Part shown: piece by piece, positions 43,037-52,032 of the stretch
How the letters are laid out: every line of letters begins with the position of its first letter
Numbering within the stretch: position 1 is the first letter of the stretch
Origin: Thermanaerovibrio velox DSM 12556
GTDB taxonomy: Bacteria > Synergistota > Synergistia > Synergistales > Synergistaceae
DNA length: 64,000 bases
Direction of reading: 5' to 3'
Assembly: GCF_000237825.1 (NCBI RefSeq)
Contig: NZ_CM001377.1
Coordinates: forward strand, 1,816,839-1,880,838
The notes under the pieces: model-generated
What the model was told of the DNA's origin: nothing
Seen by the model: the letters and a program-made list of their open reading frames with translations, nothing else
The model's database searches: none
Made by a program: the position numbers and the translations under genes

Positions 43037-43063
43037 GTAATTTGGTATAATTTGCAAAATTAC
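43037..43063 (+). promoter_or_regulatory. Extended -10 promoter inside an inverted repeat
   Basis: TGG-TATAAT (43043-43051) lies between GTAATTT (43037-43043) and AAATTAC (43057-43063), a perfect 7-bp inverted repeat that could be an operator. Start of the kinase transcript; near-copy of the element at 21968. Confidence 0.6.
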
Positions 43064-43098
43064 AGTTCTCAACTCGGGGCCCAAGGGGGGTGAACCCC

Positions 43099-45117
43099 GT
43101 GACGATCGACAAGAGAAGGCTTTCGCATTTCAAGGCCCGGGCGGCTGCGGCGGTAGCGGTTTACCTCTTAGGGGCCCTGGTCTTCGCCCGCTGGACCTAC
43201 GTCCAAAACGTGAAGACCCAGATGACCCAGGTGGACAAGCAGATGCTGATCGCCGCCAATGCCCTTAAGCACATGCTCACGGAGGACTTCCACGACCGGG
43301 CGGTGGGGCGGGACAGCATATCCCTTGAGGAGGAGATGCTCTACCGGCGGCGTTTCAACCGTTTCGCCCAGGAGGGGGGGTTCATATACGTATACACCCT
43401 GGCGGAGAAGGACGGCAAGTTCTACTTCTCCGCCCCCACGGTGACGGAGGAGGAGGCCAAGGAGCGTAAGCGGTGGTACTTCCACCCCTACGAGGACATC
43501 CCCAAGGAGTTCATGGAGGCCTTCCGTTCCGGGAAGCCCGCGTTCGTGACCTACCACGACCAGTGGGGTTCCTTCAGGTCCGTGGCGGTGCCGGAGGTGT
43601 CCCCGGGGGGAAGGCGGTACCTGGCATGCGTGGACTACGACATCACCGGACTTTTGGCCATGGCCCGGCGGGAGGCCCTGAAGGCCCTGGCGGAGGCCCT
43701 CTACTTCTCCCTTCTGTTCCTGCCGGCCCTTTGGGCCATCCTGTCCCTCCTCAAGGGGATGAGGGAGGAGATGGACCACATCGAGAGCATGAAGGAGCGT
43801 CTCCGGATGGCGGTGGAGAGCACTGACCTTGCCATATGGGACATAGACCTAAGGAGCGGCAGGTGGACGGTGAACGATCAGTACCGGCGGATCTTCGGTT
43901 ACGACCTGGACGATATCCCAAACTGGCTTGACACGGTGCATCCGGAGGACCGGGAAAGGGTGTTCCGGACTTGGGAGGACCACTTGAACGGGCTTACGGA
44001 GAAGTACGAGTGCGAGTTCAGGAAGAGGTCCGCCTTCAGCGACTACCTCTGGGTGATGGATCACGGGAAGGTCTTCGAGCGGGACGATAAGGGGCGTCCC
44101 TTGAGGGCGGTTGGAGCCGTGAAGGACGTGACCCCTAGGAGGTTGGCGGAGCAGATGCTGCGGTCCGCCAAGGAGCAGGCGGAGGCGGAGGCCAAGAGCC
44201 GAAGCAGGTTGGTCTCCCGGGTTTCCCACGAGATAAGGACCCCCCTCAACTCCATATTGGGCTATGCGGACCTCCTAAAGGGGAGGGCTCAGGCCCTTGG
44301 GCTCTCCCCGGAGGTTATGGAGTGGGTGGACACCATATACCGCAGCGGCTACCATCTTCTGTCGGTGGTGGAGGAGATACTGGACATGAGCGCCGTAGAG
44401 GCCGGGAAGCTCAAGGTGAACTCCGAGGCCTTCGACTTGAGGGACCTGCTCTCAGACGTGGAGCGGATGATGAGCCTTGGGGCGTCCAAGAAGGGGTTGG
44501 ACCTTAGGGTTAGGACCCTTCGGAGCCTGCCGGAGAGGATATCCGCCGACCGGGGGAAGCTGCGCCAGGTGATGATAAACCTCCTGGGCAACGCGGTGAA
44601 GTTCACCTCCGAGGGAGAGGTGGTCATGGAGGTATGGATGGAATCCATCCTGGACAAGGGGTACAGCAAGGCCGGCACCCTGTGCGTGCGGGTCAAGGAC
44701 ACCGGCCCCGGGGTGGCCCCGGCTATCCGGGACAGCCTTTTCCAGCCCTTCGAGAAGTACGGTTCCCAGGGGGGGGCGGGTTTGGGGCTCGCCATAAGCT
44801 ACAGCTTCGCCGCCGCCATGGGTGGTAGCCTCTCACTGGAGGACAGTCCCAAGGGGGCATCGTTCCTCCTGAAGGTGCCGGTTGACATCCTGGACCATTC
44901 GTCGATCCCCCAGGAGGTGGACGTAACGGAACCGGAGCTTACCGAGGAGGAGAGGGCAAGGCTAATGGATGCGCTTAAAAGCGGCGACAGGGACGAGATC
45001 CAAAGGGCGGTTCAGGGGGTAGGAAACGAAGCCACCAGGAACCTCTTGATGGGTTTTTTCGCCTCCTACGACCACGCGTCCATGATGGAGATAGCGGAGG
45101 GCAGCGGCGGTGACTAG
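43099..45117 (+). CDS. Membrane sensor histidine kinase (Cache-PAS-HisKA-HATPase)
   Basis: About 672 residues. TM1 (AVAVYLLGALVFARWTYV) and TM2 (ALYFSLLFLPALWAILSLL) frame a 170-residue sensor with GGFIYVYTLAEKDGKFYFSA, as in Cache-type domains. PAS (MAVESTDLAIWDIDLRSGRW onward), HisKA with RVSHEIRTPLNSILGYADLL (phospho-His), N-box MINLLGNAVKFTS, G-boxes VKDTGPGVAP and GGAGLGLAISYSFA. GTG 43099 follows GGGGGGTG by 6 nt. A tail of about 80 residues (ELTEEERARLMDALKSGDRD) resembles a small helical phosphotransfer-like module. Overlaps the next gene, its likely receiver/HD-GYP partner. Confidence 0.93.
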   Translation: MTIDKRRLSHFKARAAAAVAVYLLGALVFARWTYVQNVKTQMTQVDKQMLIAANALKHMLTEDFHDRAVGRDSISLEEEMLYRRRFNRFAQEGGFIYVYTLAEKDGKFYFSAPTVTEEEAKERKRWYFHPYEDIPKEFMEAFRSGKPAFVTYHDQWGSFRSVAVPEVSPGGRRYLACVDYDITGLLAMARREALKALAEALYFSLLFLPALWAILSLLKGMREEMDHIESMKERLRMAVESTDLAIWDIDLRSGRWTVNDQYRRIFGYDLDDIPNWLDTVHPEDRERVFRTWEDHLNGLTEKYECEFRKRSAFSDYLWVMDHGKVFERDDKGRPLRAVGAVKDVTPRRLAEQMLRSAKEQAEAEAKSRSRLVSRVSHEIRTPLNSILGYADLLKGRAQALGLSPEVMEWVDTIYRSGYHLLSVVEEILDMSAVEAGKLKVNSEAFDLRDLLSDVERMMSLGASKKGLDLRVRTLRSLPERISADRGKLRQVMINLLGNAVKFTSEGEVVMEVWMESILDKGYSKAGTLCVRVKDTGPGVAPAIRDSLFQPFEKYGSQGGAGLGLAISYSFAAAMGGSLSLEDSPKGASFLLKVPVDILDHSSIPQEVDVTEPELTEEERARLMDALKSGDRDEIQRAVQGVGNEATRNLLMGFFASYDHASMMEIAEGSGGD

Positions 45118-46217
45118 CGGGCAGCGGGCCACCATAGCGGTGGTGGACGACACCCCCTCCAACCTGAAGGTGCTGGATCAGATCTTAAGCCCCCTGGGAC
45201 ACCGGATTTTGCTGTTCCCCCGGGCGGACCTGTTCTTGGAGGCGATACGGAAAACCCCGCCGGATCTGGTTATCATGGACATAAACATGCCCGGCATGGA
45301 CGGGATAGAGGCCTGCCTGGCCATGCGCAAGCTGGAAGGCATGGCGGACGTGCCGGTGATGTTCGTGTCCGCGGTGAACGCCGAGGAGGAAAAGGTCCGG
45401 GCCTTTCGAGGCCGGGGGGGTGGACTACATCACAAAACCCTTCAGCGTAAAGGAGCTCCTGGTGCGGGTGGACACCCACCTTTCGATCCTTCGGCTCCGG
45501 CGGGAGCTGGAGGAACACAACCGAAAGCTGGAGGAGCGGGTGAGGCGGGAGGTCCGCAGGTCCGAGGAGGCGCAGCTCGCCATGATAAGGGCCCTTGCGA
45601 AGCTGGCGGAGCTGCGGGACGACGAAACGGGGATGCATCTGGAGCGGGTCCGGGGGCTCTGCAGGGTTTTAGTGAGCAAGATGGCTAAGGAAGAGCCCTT
45701 CCGCGGCATGTTGGACGAGCAGTTCGTCCGTTACTTCCCGGAGGCCAGCGTGCTTCACGACGTAGGCAAGGTGGGGCTTCCGGACAGGGTGCTCTTGAAG
45801 CCCGGACGCCTGAGCCCCGATGAGTTTGAGATGATAAAGCAGCACGTGGAGATAGGGTCCGCCACGCTGGAGGATGTGGCGAGGAGCTTTCCCGGCAACC
45901 CTTTCCTAGAGCTAGGCATACAGATAACCCGGTACCATCACGAGCGGTGGGACGGAAGGGGTTATCTAAAGGGGCTCAAGGGGGAGGAGATACCGCTTCC
46001 AGGGCGTCTCATGGCGGTGGTGGACGTTTACGACGCCCTAAGGTCTAAAAGACCCTACAAGCCCCCGCTGAGCCATCGCGACTCCATGAGGATAATGACC
46101 GAGGAATCGGGGGGGCACTTCGACCCCCAGATCTTGGGGGCCTTCGCCCGGATCTCCGCCGAGATCGACCAGGTCTACCAGAAGTTCAGCGGCAAAACCG
46201 ATCGGGGAGGGGCTTAG
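45110..46217 (+). pseudogene. Response regulator with HD-GYP output, frameshifted
   Basis: RpfG-type: receiver (ATIAVVDDTPSNLKVLDQIL, phospho-Asp in LVIMDINMPGMDGI) then HD-GYP (VLHDVGKVGLPDRVLLK, YHHERWDGRGYLKGLKGEEI). The reading frame breaks near 45407: GCC TTT [C] GAG GCC GGG restores the expected AFEAGGVDYITKPFSV, so one extra C is present. About 368 residues if joined. The GYP triad reads GYL. GTG 45110 overlaps the kinase stop. If truly shifted, a receiver-only product with an aberrant tail would be made; a sequence error is equally possible. Confidence 0.85.
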
Positions 46218-46380
46218 CGGGCAAGACATTCGGCCCCCATAGGCCATGCAGCGGGGCGTTCACTTATGAAGGACCGCTGAGCTTGATGCGGCCGTACCCG
46301 CCAGGTCCTTGCGGCTAAGCCCAGGGGTACGAGGGGGAGCGCCCGGGTTGCGGCAAGGCGGTAAAACGCCAAAGAGCGAG

Positions 46381-46404
46381 CCCCGCCGGAGCGTGCCGGC
46401 GGGG
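46381..46404. terminator. GC stem between RR/HD-GYP and hsp20
   Basis: CCCCGCCGG-AGCGTG-CCGGCGGGG between converging genes; GTTGTTT follows on plus, GCTCTTTGGCGTTTT on minus. Confidence 0.6.
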
Positions 46405-46472
46405 CGGGTTGTTTACACCGCTATGCTGCGCCTCGAAAGCCCAGGCGGTTTACGGGAGGTGACGGGGAGCCA

Positions 46473-46916
46473 TTAGTTGCCCGCCTCAAGCTTGAGAACC
46501 CGGCCTTCCACCGCCCCCTCCTTGGGGAGCACCAGCTTGATCATGCCGTTATCGAAGGAGGCAGAGGCCTTCTCCGGATCCACCTGGAAGGGAAGGGCTA
46601 TCTCGTAGTTGAGGCGCCTTGAAGTCCTCCTGCAGTAGTAGGTCTTGCCCTCCTCCTTTCGCTCCTCCGCGTCCTCTCCGGAGCTCAAGGCCACCCGGTC
46701 CTTGAAGACCTTTATCTCCACCTTGGAAGGATCCACACCGGGGGCCTCCACGGCCAGATGGAGCTTGCCGTCCTCTTCGTACATCTCCACCCCCCTCATG
46801 CCGGAGACGCTCCCGAAGAAACCGTCAAAGAGCCGGTCCACGTCATCGAAGAAACCCTCGGGATCCACCAACCTCCTGACCCTCCTGTTGAAACCGTAAG
46901 GCGCTATTCCCCACAT
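46473..46916 (-). CDS. Hsp20/alpha-crystallin small heat-shock protein
   Basis: 147 residues. N-terminal arm with DPEGFFDDVDRLFDGFF, alpha-crystallin domain from VEMYEEDGKLHLAVEAPGVD to ASFDNGMIKLVLPKEG (conserved A-x-x-x-n-G-x-L motif as 'ASFDNGMIKLVLP'), short tail EGRVLKLEAGN without an IXI motif. ATP-independent holdase. ATG 46916 follows GGAGGGG. It has its own strong promoter; no CIRCE element was seen. Confidence 0.95.
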   Translation of the reverse strand: MWGIAPYGFNRRVRRLVDPEGFFDDVDRLFDGFFGSVSGMRGVEMYEEDGKLHLAVEAPGVDPSKVEIKVFKDRVALSSGEDAEERKEEGKTYYCRRTSRRLNYEIALPFQVDPEKASASFDNGMIKLVLPKEGAVEGRVLKLEAGN

Positions 46917-46969
46917 GGATACACCCCTCCTTCGCTTTCTGATCTATGCTGACCTTCTTTGCAGTTAGG

Positions 46970-46998
46970 ATTCTACAACTAAGGTCACAGATTGTCAA
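46970..46998 (-). promoter_or_regulatory. hsp20 promoter
   Basis: Minus strand TTGACA (46998-46993), 17-nt spacer, TAGAAT (46975-46970). Confidence 0.75.
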
Positions 46999-47086
46999 CA
47001 CCATCTGGGCGGGGAAGCAAGGGGGTTGTTATCCCCCGGGGCAGTTGAAATAATAGGGGGATACCTAGCTTTGGAGGGATCGTGTG

Positions 47087-48013
47087 ATGGCCCCAGGGTT
47101 AACGGGCAAGATCACAAGGGAGGAGAAGGTGAGCTGGGTTGGCCTTGGGGTCAACGGGCTTTTGGTGATGATCAAGTACGGGGCCGGTTTCCTTGGGCAC
47201 AGCGCCGCCATGGTGGCGGACGCCACCCATTCCATGTCGGACCTTCTAACCGACGTGCTGGCGGTGGTGGGTTTTCGCATCTCCGCCAAGCCGAGCGACA
47301 GCTGCCACGCATACGGTCACGGGAGGGCAGAGACCTTGCTGGAAGGTCTCTGCGGGATAAGCCTTATGGGGGCGGGGCTTTTCATCCTCCACGGGGGCAT
47401 CGTTGGGATATGGGAAGCCCTCAAGGGGACCGCCTCCGCCCCGGAGGGTTTCGTGGTCCCCGTGGCCCTCTGTTCGGTGGTGGTCAAGGAGTGGCTTTAC
47501 CGGTACACCGACCGGTGGGCCGCGAGGCTTGGGAGCTTCGCCTTGAGGGCCAAGGCGCTGGACCACCGGTCCGACGCCCTCTCCTCGGTGGGGACCCTGG
47601 TGGGCATAGGGGGGGCCTGGTTTTTGGGGGGGCGGTTCGCGGTCTTGGACTCCCTGGCCGCCGCGGCGGTGAGCTTCTTCATAATCAGGGCATCCATACC
47701 CATAATGGGTCGCAGCCTTGGGGAGCTCATGGAGGGGGCCCTGCCGGAGGAGGAGCTGAAGCGCATATCCAGGGCCCTGGCGGGGACCCAAGGGGTCATG
47801 GGGCACCATCACGTTAGGACCCGGCGGGTGGGGCCCACCTCAGCGGTGGAGGCCCACGTGCTGGTGGACCCGGACATGCCCCTCTGGGCGGCCCACGCCA
47901 TAGCCACCGAGGCGGAAAGGGCGATAAAGCGGGAGCTTGGGGAGAGGACCCTGGTGACCATCCACGTGGAGCCCTGGGGCGGGGACGTTGACGAGGAGCA
48001 GGGTTTAAGCTAG
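47087..48013 (+). CDS. Cation diffusion facilitator transporter
   Basis: About 308 residues, six membrane helices. HSAAMVADATHSMSDLLTDV (metal site A, HxxxD.. with D in TM2), YGHGRAETL, KALDHRSDALSSVGTLVG (TM5 D/HxxxD site) and a C-terminal cytoplasmic domain (GVMGHHHVRTRRVG, VHVLVDPDMPLWAAHAIATE) typical of CDF efflux pumps for Zn, Fe, Mn or Co. GTG 47084 and ATG 47087 both follow GGAGGG; ATG preferred by spacing. Confidence 0.93.
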   Translation: MAPGLTGKITREEKVSWVGLGVNGLLVMIKYGAGFLGHSAAMVADATHSMSDLLTDVLAVVGFRISAKPSDSCHAYGHGRAETLLEGLCGISLMGAGLFILHGGIVGIWEALKGTASAPEGFVVPVALCSVVVKEWLYRYTDRWAARLGSFALRAKALDHRSDALSSVGTLVGIGGAWFLGGRFAVLDSLAAAAVSFFIIRASIPIMGRSLGELMEGALPEEELKRISRALAGTQGVMGHHHVRTRRVGPTSAVEAHVLVDPDMPLWAAHAIATEAERAIKRELGERTLVTIHVEPWGGDVDEEQGLS

Positions 48014-48050
48014 CTTAACCACAGGTAGTTCCTGAGAACTACAAACTTAG

Positions 48051-48698
48051 ATGAAACGGGGGTTGGCTTTGGATAGAGGGTGTTTTAACCCCTTGGGGTG
48101 TCCCGTAAAGGGGGTAATATTCGACTACGGGGGCGTTTTAGCGGAGGAGGGTTACGTGAACACCATCTCCGCCCTGGCGACTAGTCTTGGGAAGGACCCG
48201 GAGAGGACCTTGAGGGCCGCGGAGGAGGCGGTGTTCGCGAGCGGTTACATGGTAGGCAAGGGCACCGAGGGTGAGTTCTGGGGCCGTTTCCGGGAGCTCA
48301 CGGGGATCACCTTGGACGACGGGACCCTGCGGGAGATGGTGCTAAAGGGGTTTGTCTTGAGGCCCCACATGGTGGAGGTGGTTAACAAGGTGAGGACCAG
48401 GGGCATCAAGACCTTCATCTTGAGCGACCAGACCGACTGGCTGGAGGAGCTGGACCGGCGGGATCGGTTCTTCCAGCTCTTCGACGGGGTGTACAACAGC
48501 TACAGGACCGGGTACACCAAGCGTCAGAGGGAGGCCTTTGAGAACCTGCTGAGCAAAGAGGGGCTGGAACCCCGGGAGGCCCTCTTCGTGGACGACCGGG
48601 AGGAGAACGTTAAGCTCGCGTCATCGCTGGGGATCCACTCGATCCGTTACGTGACCAAGGATCAGTTCCTGGGGGACTTCCTGGAGTTTTGGATGTAG
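48051..48698 (+). CDS. HAD-superfamily hydrolase
   Basis: 215 residues from ATG 48051. KGVIFDYGGVLAEEGYV is the nucleophile motif in the DxGGV form, as in HAD-IA/acyl-phosphatase-like proteins; IKTFILSDQTDWLEELD (motif II), and EALFVDDREENVKLASSLG (motif IV). A better-placed start may be TTG 48093 after GAGGG, which would remove a 14-residue leader unlike the family. Small-molecule phosphatase or haloacid dehalogenase-like; substrate unknown. Confidence 0.85.
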   Translation: MKRGLALDRGCFNPLGCPVKGVIFDYGGVLAEEGYVNTISALATSLGKDPERTLRAAEEAVFASGYMVGKGTEGEFWGRFRELTGITLDDGTLREMVLKGFVLRPHMVEVVNKVRTRGIKTFILSDQTDWLEELDRRDRFFQLFDGVYNSYRTGYTKRQREAFENLLSKEGLEPREALFVDDREENVKLASSLGIHSIRYVTKDQFLGDFLEFWM

Positions 48699-48719
48699 GG
48701 GCCCTTTGGGCCCCTTTTT
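48698..48719 (+). terminator. Terminator fused to a stop codon
   Basis: GGGGCCC-TTT-GGGCCCC followed by TTTTTA; the stem begins at the last base of the HAD gene's TAG stop codon. Confidence 0.85.
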
Positions 48720-48762
48720 AAGACCCATAAGCTAAACCTGTCAAAGCCAAGGGGGGGTTGGG

Positions 48763-50016
48763 ATGGACCGGAACGTCAACAGGCTGGCGATCCTTTGCGG
48801 AGGGGGGCCCGCGCCGGGGATAAACAGCGTAATAAGCTCCGCCGCCATAGAGGCCTCGAACCACCGTTGGGAGGTGATAGGGCTCCTGGACGGTTTCAAG
48901 CACATATCCAAGGGCAGGCTTGAACACGTGCCCCTCACCATAGACGCGGTAAGCCGGATCCACAACGAGGGGGGCAGCGTGATCCGGACGTCCCGGCACA
49001 ACCCCACCGGGGACCCCAAGGACATGGAGCGGGCGGTGGACACCCTGGCGGAGGCGGGGATAACCCATCTCATCACCATAGGGGGGGACGACACGGCCTT
49101 CTCGGCCCTTAAGATCTCCAAGGAGGCCCTATCCAGGAGGGGTTACCTGCTTAAGGTGGCCCACGTGCCAAAGACCATCGACAACGACCTGCCCCTGCCG
49201 GAGGGGATGCCTACATTTGGCTTCGAGACCGCCAGATCCCTGGGGGCCACGCTGGTGTCGAACATCATGGAGGACGCCCGGACCACGGGGCGGTGGTTTC
49301 TGTGCGTCACCATGGGGCGTTCATCGGGCCACCTGGCCCTTGGGATAGGTAAGGCCGCGGCGGCCACCATAACCATAATCCCCGAGGAGTTCGACGGCAG
49401 GGTCTCGCTGGACCGCCTTTCGAACCTCATCGTGGGGTCCATAATAAAGCGGCTTTCCATGGGCAGGGCCTATGGGGTGGCGGTGGTGGCGGAGGGGCTC
49501 ATGGGCAAGATCCCCCCGGAGGAGCTGGAGGCCCTCAAGACCGCGGACCGGGACGAGCACGGGCACATCAGGTACGGGGAGATCAACTTCTCGGACATCC
49601 TGAGGGACCGGGTCAAGGGGGCCCTTAAGGAGCTGGGGATCAAGATAACCCTGAACGACAAGGAGATAGGCTACGAGATCCGATGCGCTCCCCCCAACGG
49701 GTTCGACGTGGAGTACACCCGCAACCTGGGATACGGGGCCTTTGAGTACTTAAGGCAGGGGGGCACCGGAGCCATGGTTACCATCCAGAACAATCGGCTT
49801 GTGCCGATACCCCTGGAGGACATAATGGACCCGGTAACCGGCAGGACCAGGATAAGGCTGGTGAACATCAACTCCATACAGTACAAGATAGCCCGGCGCT
49901 ACATGATCCGCCTGGAGAGGGAGGACTTCGAGGACCCGGAGCGCCTTGAGGCCCTTTGCGGGGCCGCCAACATGGACAAGGAGGCCTTCGTAAGGCGCTT
50001 TGGGGAGACGGTGTAG
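48763..50016 (+). CDS. pfp: 6-phosphofructokinase, PPi-type
   Basis: 417 residues. LAILCGGGPAPGINSVI (N-terminal nucleotide/PPi loop), THLITIGGDDTAFSALKI, KVAHVPKTIDNDLPLPEGMP (PKTIDND) and CVTMGRSSGHLALGIGKAA. The GGDD motif replaces the GGDGS of ATP-dependent enzymes, and the following Lys (VPKTI) is the hallmark of PPi-dependent PFKs; PPi use is thus inferred. It reversibly phosphorylates fructose-6-phosphate. ATG 48763, 43 nt after the terminator; start context AAGGGGGGG. Confidence 0.92.
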   Translation: MDRNVNRLAILCGGGPAPGINSVISSAAIEASNHRWEVIGLLDGFKHISKGRLEHVPLTIDAVSRIHNEGGSVIRTSRHNPTGDPKDMERAVDTLAEAGITHLITIGGDDTAFSALKISKEALSRRGYLLKVAHVPKTIDNDLPLPEGMPTFGFETARSLGATLVSNIMEDARTTGRWFLCVTMGRSSGHLALGIGKAAAATITIIPEEFDGRVSLDRLSNLIVGSIIKRLSMGRAYGVAVVAEGLMGKIPPEELEALKTADRDEHGHIRYGEINFSDILRDRVKGALKELGIKITLNDKEIGYEIRCAPPNGFDVEYTRNLGYGAFEYLRQGGTGAMVTIQNNRLVPIPLEDIMDPVTGRTRIRLVNINSIQYKIARRYMIRLEREDFEDPERLEALCGAANMDKEAFVRRFGETV

Positions 50017-50143
50017 GGACAGCAAAAGTACGATTTGATTATTGTTAAAAAAACCACATGGATATATAATCCGAACCAGCCATACGGGATCTTAAGATCC
50101 CCATGTCCTTCGTTCCTGATCCGCAACCTTGGGGGTGTAAGTC

Positions 50144-51253
50144 ATATTCAGGGGAAGACCTCGGGTCTACGTGGTGGACGACTCGATAATGAACCTCCAG
50201 ATACTCGAAGAGGTCCTTAGGATACAGGGTTACGAGGTACGTACGTTTCCCAACCCCCTGGAGGCCTTGAGCAAGGCGGACCAGGACCCGCCGGACCTCT
50301 TCATCCTGGACGTGGTGCTGCCGGAGATGGACGGGTTCGAGCTATGCCGCCGGCTTAAGCAGCGGGAGCTCCTTCGGGAGATACCGGTGATGTTCGTGAG
50401 CTCCCTGGACGATCCGCAGCACATCTCAAAGGCCTTCCTGGAGGGCGGGGTGGACTACGTGCCCAAGCCCTTTAGGCCCGAGGAGATAGCCGCCAGGGCG
50501 AGGACCCACATAAGGCTCCGAGAGGCCCAGCGGGAGCTGTTGGAGCAGAACCGGGAGCTGGAGGACATCCTGCAGCGCAAGGACCAGGAGGTCATGAGGG
50601 CCCAGCTTGCCACCATAGAGGCCCTGTCGGAGCTGGCGGAGTCCAGGGACGAGACCACCGGGGGGCACATAATAAGGACCAGCCACTACTGTGCCCTGCT
50701 TGGCCGGGGGCTCATGGAGCTGGGGCTATACCCGGATCAGGTGAACGAGGAGTTCATCGAGCTCCTCAAGAAGGCGGCGCCCCTCCATGACATCGGCAAG
50801 GTGGCCATACCGGACAGCATACTTCTCAAGAGGGCCCCGTTGACCAAAGAGGAGTACGAGGCCATGAAGAACCACACCATCATGGGGGAGCAGGCGCTGC
50901 TCAAGGTGCTCAAGAAGTACCCGGGGCACCCGCTCCTCCAGATGGGGATCCAAATAGCCCGGTCCCACCATGAGAAGTGGGACGGCACGGGGTACCCGGA
51001 CGGGCTCAAGGGGGAGGAGATACCCTTGGCGGCCAGGATAATGGCGGTGGCGGACGTTTACGACGCCTTAAGGTGCTACAGGCCCTACAAGACCCCGCTC
51101 AGCCATCAGGAGAGCATGTTCATAATACAGGAGGGCTCCGGGGACCACTTCGACCCCAAGGTGGTAACGGCCTTCGTGGCCCTGGAGAAGGTCTTCGAGA
51201 CCACGTCGGACAAGCTGGTGTTCCCGGAGGAGATGGAGATACCGGGCCCCTAG
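50144..51253 (+). CDS. Response regulator with HD-GYP output
   Basis: About 369 residues. Receiver (RVYVVDDSIMNLQILEEVLR, phospho-Asp in LFILDVVLPEMDGFELC, Lys in VDYVPKPFRPEEIAAR), coiled-coil linker (QRELLEQNRELEDILQRKDQ), then HD-GYP (PLHDIGKVAIPDSILLKR, SHHEKWDGTGYPDGLKGEEI, VADVYDALRCYRPYK). Intact RpfG-type c-di-GMP phosphodiesterase. No ATG lies at the start: in-frame ATA 50144 sits 6 nt after GGGGGTG, with GTG 50171 as fallback that would clip the first beta-strand. About 40% like the frameshifted paralogue at 45110 by eye. No kinase next to it. Confidence 0.9.
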   Translation: MFRGRPRVYVVDDSIMNLQILEEVLRIQGYEVRTFPNPLEALSKADQDPPDLFILDVVLPEMDGFELCRRLKQRELLREIPVMFVSSLDDPQHISKAFLEGGVDYVPKPFRPEEIAARARTHIRLREAQRELLEQNRELEDILQRKDQEVMRAQLATIEALSELAESRDETTGGHIIRTSHYCALLGRGLMELGLYPDQVNEEFIELLKKAAPLHDIGKVAIPDSILLKRAPLTKEEYEAMKNHTIMGEQALLKVLKKYPGHPLLQMGIQIARSHHEKWDGTGYPDGLKGEEIPLAARIMAVADVYDALRCYRPYKTPLSHQESMFIIQEGSGDHFDPKVVTAFVALEKVFETTSDKLVFPEEMEIPGP

Positions 51254-51354
51254 GGAGCGGGGTGCCGCCGGTCCCCTAGGGACCCGGTGGTCTACTAAGC
51301 ATATGGGCTCAGCAACGCTGGGATCTCCTTGAGGCAGCGGGGGGCCACAAGCCC

Positions 51355-51934
51355 CTAGCCGCGGGCCCGGTGGTCCAAGCCCCGGAGCTCCGGCAGGGCC
51401 CCTTCGCAGAACTCCCTAAAAGCCCCATCCCCCCAAAGGTAAAAGGCCACCAGTTCCAGGGCCCCGGGGTTATCAAGGACGAACCGCCTGACAACCCCTG
51501 CCATGACGGCCCCGCAGGCCCTCAGTGGGAACCCCCCCACGCCGGTGCCAAGGGCCGGGAAGGCCACGCGGCGGAAGGAGTTCTCGAGGCACGCCTTGAG
51601 GGACGCCTCGGTGGCCGAGGCTATGAGGTCCTCTCGGGTCACCAGGTCCTGTCCCATCACCGCGGCGTGAACTATGCCCCTCAGCGGCAGCATCCCGGGG
51701 GACGTGACCACCGCGGAACCCACCTGGATAGGGCCTTTCGAGCGGGCCTCCCGGTCCACCTGGTCCCCGGCGGCCCTCCTTATCGGCCCCCGCCACGCCG
51801 CTTCCCATCCATAGGTGATCGTTCGCGGCGTTCACTATCGCATCCCCCCGGAAGGAACATATGTCCCCCTGGAGGAACTCCACCGACGTCTTAAGATCCC
51901 CGGAACCCAACGAAAACCCAAGCTTACCCGCCAA
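51355..51934 (-). pseudogene. Macro-domain protein with frameshift
   Basis: ADP-ribose-binding macro domain. Frame 1 has VEFLQGDICSFRGDAIVNAA followed by NDHLWMGSGVAGA; frame 2 continues IRRAAGDQVDREARSKGPIQ, then GIVHAAVMG, VAFPALGTGVGGFPLRACG. Joining needs removal of one base near 51784 (GGG GCC [G] ATA AGG). The result is about 192 residues, usual for the family (ADP-ribosyl hydrolase / OAADPr deacylase). TTG 51934 follows GGGAGGTG. Third conserved gene in the window with a one-base shift. Confidence 0.88.
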
Positions 51935-52032
51935 GGGCGCCACCTCCCAAATAGCTTTATGCATTCCGTCGAAAGGCCCGGACTTGAAAACCCTTTGACC
52001 TCAAGGGGGCAAGGGGTGACCTCCCTCCAGGA

